Below the pieces are notes generated by a model. That model did no database searches and was not told the DNA's origin. It worked only from the letters and a program-made list of their open reading frames with translations. DNA of 64,000 nt from an uncultured Celeribacter sp. GTDB taxonomy: Bacteria > Pseudomonadota > Alphaproteobacteria > Rhodobacterales > Rhodobacteraceae. Positions 60,208-64,000 of this stretch are shown here, one piece after another (position 1 is the first letter of the stretch; every line of letters begins with the position of its first letter). The stretch lies in the NCBI RefSeq assembly GCF_963676475.1, contig NZ_OY781106.1, positions 1,426,001 to 1,490,000 of the forward strand, read 5' to 3'. The position numbers and the translations under genes are program-made.

Positions 60208-62331
60208 TTAGTCGGTCGAGATCAGATCAAGGATCTGGCGCGCCGCCGCCGGGATGTTCGTGCCCGGCCCGAAGATCGCCTTGACGCCCGCGTTGTAGAG
60301 GAATTCATAGTCCTGCTGCGGGATCACGCCGCCACAGATCACGATGATGTCCTCTGCGCCCTGCTCTTTTAGAGCTTCGATCAGCTTCGGTGCCAGCGTC
60401 TTGTGACCTGCCGCCTGCGACGAGATGCCGACGATATGCACGTCGTTGTCGATGGCGTCCTGAGCGGCCTCTTCCGGCGTCTGGAACAGCGGGCCTACGT
60501 CAACGTCAAAGCCGATGTCAGCAAAGGCGGTGGCGATGACTTTCGCGCCACGGTCGTGACCGTCCTGACCCATTTTTACGACAAGCATACGCGGGCGACG
60601 CCCGGCCTTGTCGGCAAAGGTTTCGACGTCTTTCTGAATCTGGGCAAAGCCTTCGTCGCCCTCGTAGGCGGCGCCGTAGACCCCGGCGAGCGTTTTCACC
60701 TCTGCGCGGTGACGTCCGAATGCTTTTTCCATGGCCATCGAAATCTCCCCAACGGTTGCACGCGCACGGGCGGCCTCGACCGCCAGCGACAGGAGGTTGC
60801 CCTCGCCGGATTGCGCCGCTGCTTCCAAAGCGCCGAGGGTTTCCTCGACCTTGGCAGCATCGCGGCTCTCTTTGATGCGGTTGATCCGGGCGACCTGGGA
60901 TTCGCGCACGGCCACGTTGTCCACATCGAGAATGTCGATCGGGTCTTCCTTGTCCTTGCGGTACTTGTTGACGCCGACGATCACCTCGTCACCCCGGTCG
61001 ATATTGGCCTGACGGCGGGCGGCGGTTTCCTCGATCCGCAGCTTCGGCATGCCGGAGTTGACGGCCTTGGTCATGCCGCCCATCTCTTCGATTTCCTCCA
61101 TCAGGGCCCAGGCCTTGTCGGCCAGTTCCTTGGTGAGGCTTTCGACGTAGTAAGACCCGGCCAGCGGATCGACCACATTGGTGATCCCGGTTTCTTCCTG
61201 CAAAATCAACTGGGTATTCCGTGCAATTCGCGCAGAGAATTCAGTCGGAAGCGCGATGGCCTCGTCGAGCGCGTTGGTGTGCAAGGACTGCGTGCCGCCA
61301 AGTGCTGCCGACATTGCCTCATAGGCGGTGCGGATCACGTTGTTATAGGGATCTTGCTCTTGCAAAGACACGCCCGAAGTCTGGCAGTGGGTGCGGAGCA
61401 TCTTGGATTTGGAGAGCTTCGGCTCGAACTCGTCCATCACGCGAGTCCAGAGATAGCGCGCAGCCCGCAGTTTCGCGGCCTCCATAAAGAAGTTCATGCC
61501 AATCGCGAAGAAGAACGACAGGCGACCCGCGAATTTATCGACATCCATGCCCGCGTTGATCGCGGTGCGCACATATTCGCGCCCGTCGGCCAGCGTAAAC
61601 GCCAGCTCTTGCACGAGGTTCGCGCCCGCTTCCTGCATGTGATAGCCGGAGATCGAGATCGAGTTGAACTTCGGCATCTCGTTGGCGGTGAACTCGATGA
61701 TGTCCGCGATGATCTTCATCGAGGGTTCCGGCGGGTAGATATAGGTGTTGCGCACCATGAACTCTTTCAGAATGTCGTTCTGAATGGTCCCTGCGAGCAA
61801 CGCGCGATCATGCCCCTGTTCTTCGCCGGTCACGATGAAAGAGGCGAGGATCGGGATCACGGCCCCGTTCATCGTCATCGAGACGGAGACCTTGTCCAAA
61901 GGAATGCCGTCGAACAGAATTTTCATATCCTCGACGCTGTCAATCGCCACACCGGCCTTACCGACATCGCCCACCACGCGCGGGTGATCGGAATCGTAGC
62001 CGCGGTGCGTGGCCAGATCGAAAGCGACCGAGACACCTTGCTGACCGGCGGCCAGCGCCTTGCGGTAAAAGGCGTTCGATTCCTCGGCGGTCGAGAAGCC
62101 CGCGTATTGGCGGATGGTCCAGGGACGGCCCGCATACATCGTCGCCTTCACACCGCGCGTAAAGGGCTCCATCCCCGGCGTGTTGCCGAGATGATCCATA
62201 CCCGCGAGATCGTCCTCGGCATAGAGCGGCTTGACCTTGATGCCCTCAAGCGTGTCCCACTCAAGGCTCTCAAGCGGCTTGCCCCTGAGTTCCTTCGTGG
62301 CAAGTTCTTCCCACTTTTTCCTGTCCGTCAT
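60208..62331 (-). CDS. mcmA: Methylmalonyl-CoA mutase
   Basis: This 707-residue single-chain enzyme isomerises methylmalonyl-CoA and succinyl-CoA with adenosylcobalamin, in propionate/ethylmalonyl-CoA metabolism. The TIM-barrel substrate domain is N-terminal (MYAGRPWTIRQYAGFSTAEESN, ISGYHMQEAGA, GGTQSLHTNALDEAIALPT). The C-terminal cobalamin domain has KMGQDGHDRGAKVIATAF (DxHxxG motif) and GISSQAAGHKTL. ATG 62331 has GGAG 6 nt upstream; ATG 62364 would add 11 residues. It is a single gene. Confidence 0.97.
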   Translation of the reverse strand: MTDRKKWEELATKELRGKPLESLEWDTLEGIKVKPLYAEDDLAGMDHLGNTPGMEPFTRGVKATMYAGRPWTIRQYAGFSTAEESNAFYRKALAAGQQGVSVAFDLATHRGYDSDHPRVVGDVGKAGVAIDSVEDMKILFDGIPLDKVSVSMTMNGAVIPILASFIVTGEEQGHDRALLAGTIQNDILKEFMVRNTYIYPPEPSMKIIADIIEFTANEMPKFNSISISGYHMQEAGANLVQELAFTLADGREYVRTAINAGMDVDKFAGRLSFFFAIGMNFFMEAAKLRAARYLWTRVMDEFEPKLSKSKMLRTHCQTSGVSLQEQDPYNNVIRTAYEAMSAALGGTQSLHTNALDEAIALPTEFSARIARNTQLILQEETGITNVVDPLAGSYYVESLTKELADKAWALMEEIEEMGGMTKAVNSGMPKLRIEETAARRQANIDRGDEVIVGVNKYRKDKEDPIDILDVDNVAVRESQVARINRIKESRDAAKVEETLGALEAAAQSGEGNLLSLAVEAARARATVGEISMAMEKAFGRHRAEVKTLAGVYGAAYEGDEGFAQIQKDVETFADKAGRRPRMLVVKMGQDGHDRGAKVIATAFADIGFDVDVGPLFQTPEEAAQDAIDNDVHIVGISSQAAGHKTLAPKLIEALKEQGAEDIIVICGGVIPQQDYEFLYNAGVKAIFGPGTNIPAAARQILDLISTD

Positions 62332-62436
62332 ATCCGGCTCCTCTCCATATTCTTTGCGCAACACCTTGACGTGCCACGTTCAACCTTGGTTTGGCCCTCT
62401 CGCCGTCCTATATAAAGGAGACCCGCGGGAGGACCG

Positions 62437-62910
62437 ATGAAACATCTCTATGTCACAGCACTTATTGCGCTTTTTTTCACGTCACCCATGCCGTCGGATC
62501 GTGCCTTTGCACAGGACGCCGCCGCCGAGACGGAGGCCATCCCCGAAAACCCGGTGCCTCTGATCCAAGACGTGGGCAACACCGAGCTTTCCGAATTCAA
62601 ATGGGCCGCGCGCGTGCTGGTGGTGTTTGCCGACAGTCCGCTCGACCCCTCATACAGTGACCAGATCGCTTTGCTGGAAGACCGCCCCGATGCGCTTTTG
62701 GAGCGCGACGTGGTGGTTTTGACCGACACCGACCCGGACGCCCGCTCGCCGATCCGCACGGCGCTGCGCCCGCGTGGCTTTGCGCTGGTGATTGTGGACA
62801 AGGACGGCCGCGTCATGCTCCGCAAGCCTGCACCCTGGGACGTACGCGAAATCACCCGCGCCATCGACAAAACACCGCTCCGGCAGCAGGAGCTGGAAAG
62901 CGGGCGATAA
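62437..62910 (+). CDS. DUF4174 domain secreted protein
   Basis: This 157-residue protein has a signal peptide (VTALIALFFTSPMPSDRAFA) and a mature thioredoxin-like DUF4174 domain: ELSEFKWAARVLVVFADSPLDPSYSDQIALLED, VVLTDTDPDA and FALVIVDKDGRVMLRKPAPWDVREITRAID. It lacks the CxxC redox pair. Function unknown; it is probably periplasmic. It is convergent with the Y-family polymerase gene by 1 nt. Confidence 0.87.
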   Translation: MKHLYVTALIALFFTSPMPSDRAFAQDAAAETEAIPENPVPLIQDVGNTELSEFKWAARVLVVFADSPLDPSYSDQIALLEDRPDALLERDVVVLTDTDPDARSPIRTALRPRGFALVIVDKDGRVMLRKPAPWDVREITRAIDKTPLRQQELESGR

Positions 62911-62911
62911 T

Positions 62912-64000
62912 TTACTCCGCGAAATCCTCGCGCAGGGGGATGCGGCCAAAGGCGATTTTGGCCCCCGTATAGGCGACGTGATGCGGCGGCAAGAGGCCGT
63001 AGCGCACCGTGTCCTGACCGAAGCGCTGGTTGAGCCGGTCGATGGCCAGACAGAGCGGCGCGCGGTCCTCTGTCGGCGCAAAGAGATCGTCCATCACGCG
63101 CGCCTCCTTGATCAGCCCGCCCAATGTCACGGAGACGGCCTTCGGGCGCGGCGTCGGGGGCAGATCGGCCCAGAGCCCGGCCAAGACCTCCAAAAGGAAA
63201 AACGTGTCCTGCGTCGCGCGCAGCGTGCTGTCGCGAGAGTGCCGACGTCTGCCCTCGATTTTCTCGCCGTTTTTGACGCTGATCGACAGGCTGCGGGCGA
63301 AATAGCCCTCGCGGCGCAGGCGCGCGGCGGCTTTGACCAACAGACGCCTTGTGACCAGACGCGCGCCCTCGGGCGTGGCATTCGGCCCCGTCAAAACTTG
63401 ACCATGGCCGATCATGCCGCGTTTGGTCTCCGGCCAGACCACCGTCTCGCCTCTGAGCTCGCGAATGAACCGCTCGCCCGTCACATTGCCCCAAAGCGCG
63501 CGGGCCCGTTTGGGCGCGATGCCATAGAGCGTCGTCACGTCCGAAATGCCCGCCGCCTCCAGCCGCGCTTTCATCCGCCAGGACACGCCCGGCAGGTCGT
63601 CCAGCGCCAGATGCGCAATCCGGTCCGGCAAAACTTCGGGCACCAACCAATTGAGCCCCATGGGTTTTTCCAGCTCGGCGGCGATTTTCGCCAAAAGCCG
63701 CGTGGGCGCCAGCCCCACCGAACAGCGCAGCGCCGGATTGACCGCCAGCACCGCCTGTTGCAATGCCCGTCCGATCTGAAGCGCGCGCGGCAGTTCCTGT
63801 TCCGAACCAGTCAAGAGACAGGAACATTCGTCGATCGACCAGACCCGATGCACGGGAATAACCGTCTCGACCGCCTGTAAAATCGCATGGTGATAATCGA
63901 CGCAGACGTCGTGTTTCACAGGGCGAAAGACGATCCCCGGACAGAGCCTCCGGGCCTCGTCCTGTCGCGTGCCCATCCGCACGCCGCGCCGTTTTGCCTC
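62912..64000 (-). CDS. Y-family DNA polymerase (DinB-type), 3' part; start is beyond the window
   Basis: The last 362 or so codons of a minus-strand gene whose start lies past base 64000. GVRMGTRQDEARRLCPG and VHRVWSIDECSCLL (catalytic SIDE acidic pair) are the Y-family palm motifs, followed by the helix-hairpin-helix thumb (LPGVSWRMKARLEAAGISDV) and the little-finger domain. It is a translesion polymerase of DinB/ImuB-like kind; whether it is the catalytic Pol IV or an ImuB-like protein needs the missing N-terminus. Both acidic residues seen are intact. Confidence 0.9.
   Translation of the reverse strand, partial: EAKRRGVRMGTRQDEARRLCPGIVFRPVKHDVCVDYHHAILQAVETVIPVHRVWSIDECSCLLTGSEQELPRALQIGRALQQAVLAVNPALRCSVGLAPTRLLAKIAAELEKPMGLNWLVPEVLPDRIAHLALDDLPGVSWRMKARLEAAGISDVTTLYGIAPKRARALWGNVTGERFIRELRGETVVWPETKRGMIGHGQVLTGPNATPEGARLVTRRLLVKAAARLRREGYFARSLSISVKNGEKIEGRRRHSRDSTLRATQDTFFLLEVLAGLWADLPPTPRPKAVSVTLGGLIKEARVMDDLFAPTEDRAPLCLAIDRLNQRFGQDTVRYGLLPPHHVAYTGAKIAFGRIPLREDFAE

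Noticed and set aside
60403..62415. A 670-codon open frame antisense to methylmalonyl-CoA mutase
   Set aside because: Antisense shadow. The minus strand encodes a full-length mutase with both functional domains.

Overview
The window is a dense stretch of alphaproteobacterial chromosome, GC-rich apart from two AT-rich genes. Gene content and order point to a marine-type Rhodobacteraceae (roseobacter/Rhodobacter lineage): hom-glpX-recJ, DUF3572/pleD, hdaA-ppx, nrdR-ribD, an RpoE/ChrR singlet-oxygen module and a single LolCDE-type pair. Species is not assignable from the sequence alone. There are no transposases, integrases, prophage genes or CRISPR arrays. The first gene (riboflavin synthase) and the last (a Y-family DNA polymerase) run off the window edges.

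Layout: (1) 1-7.1 kb holds ribE (partial), a three-gene capsule block (kpsS-, wza/kpsD- and kpsC-like) on the opposite strand, then ribD-nrdR; the capsule block splits a riboflavin operon. (2) 6.6-9.7 kb has yjbQ, small secreted proteins, a divergent HxlR regulator/QorB-like quinone reductase pair and a HlyU-like protein. (3) 9.9-14.8 kb has an AT-rich orphan gene with its own promoter, then rpoD and dnaG. (4) 15.2-18.2 kb has three Tad-type pseudopilin/TadG-like genes. (5) 18.3-23.8 kb has hom, glpX and recJ.

(6) 23.9-32.7 kb is the most coherent block. A sigma factor/zinc anti-sigma pair (RpoE-ChrR type), a divergent FAD oxidoreductase-DUF1365-cyclopropane synthase operon, two SDRs, DUF2177 and an Fe-S photolyase/cryptochrome lie between two identical tRNA-Glu(TTC) genes in inverted orientation. 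Three promoters share a TGATCC box followed 15-16 nt later by CGTA, which makes the island look like a self-contained photo-oxidative stress regulon.

(7) 32.7-37.1 kb carries c-di-GMP signalling: an H-NOX protein that has lost its heme-binding residues, coupled to an HNOBA-GGDEF diguanylate cyclase, and a PleD-type regulator. (8) 37.1-39.6 kb is an EF-hand protein, ECF sigma factor, putative anti-sigma factor and periplasmic metal-sensor module. (9) 40-48 kb holds DUF983, a GNAT, a 2OG-Fe oxygenase, queC under a preQ1-I riboswitch, ppk2, parE, an AT-rich orphan and a CigR/RcnB-like protein. (10) 47-64 kb holds lolD/lolC, proS, an AI-2E family exporter, hdaA, ppx, an endonuclease/phosphatase, a DnaJ-TerB protein, nhaA, methylmalonyl-CoA mutase, DUF4174 and the Y-family polymerase.

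The best candidates for something undescribed are the heme-less-looking H-NOX/HNOBA-GGDEF pair, the tRNA-Glu-bracketed invertible RpoE island, and the orphan SeqA-N-like gene with its palindrome-flanked promoter.
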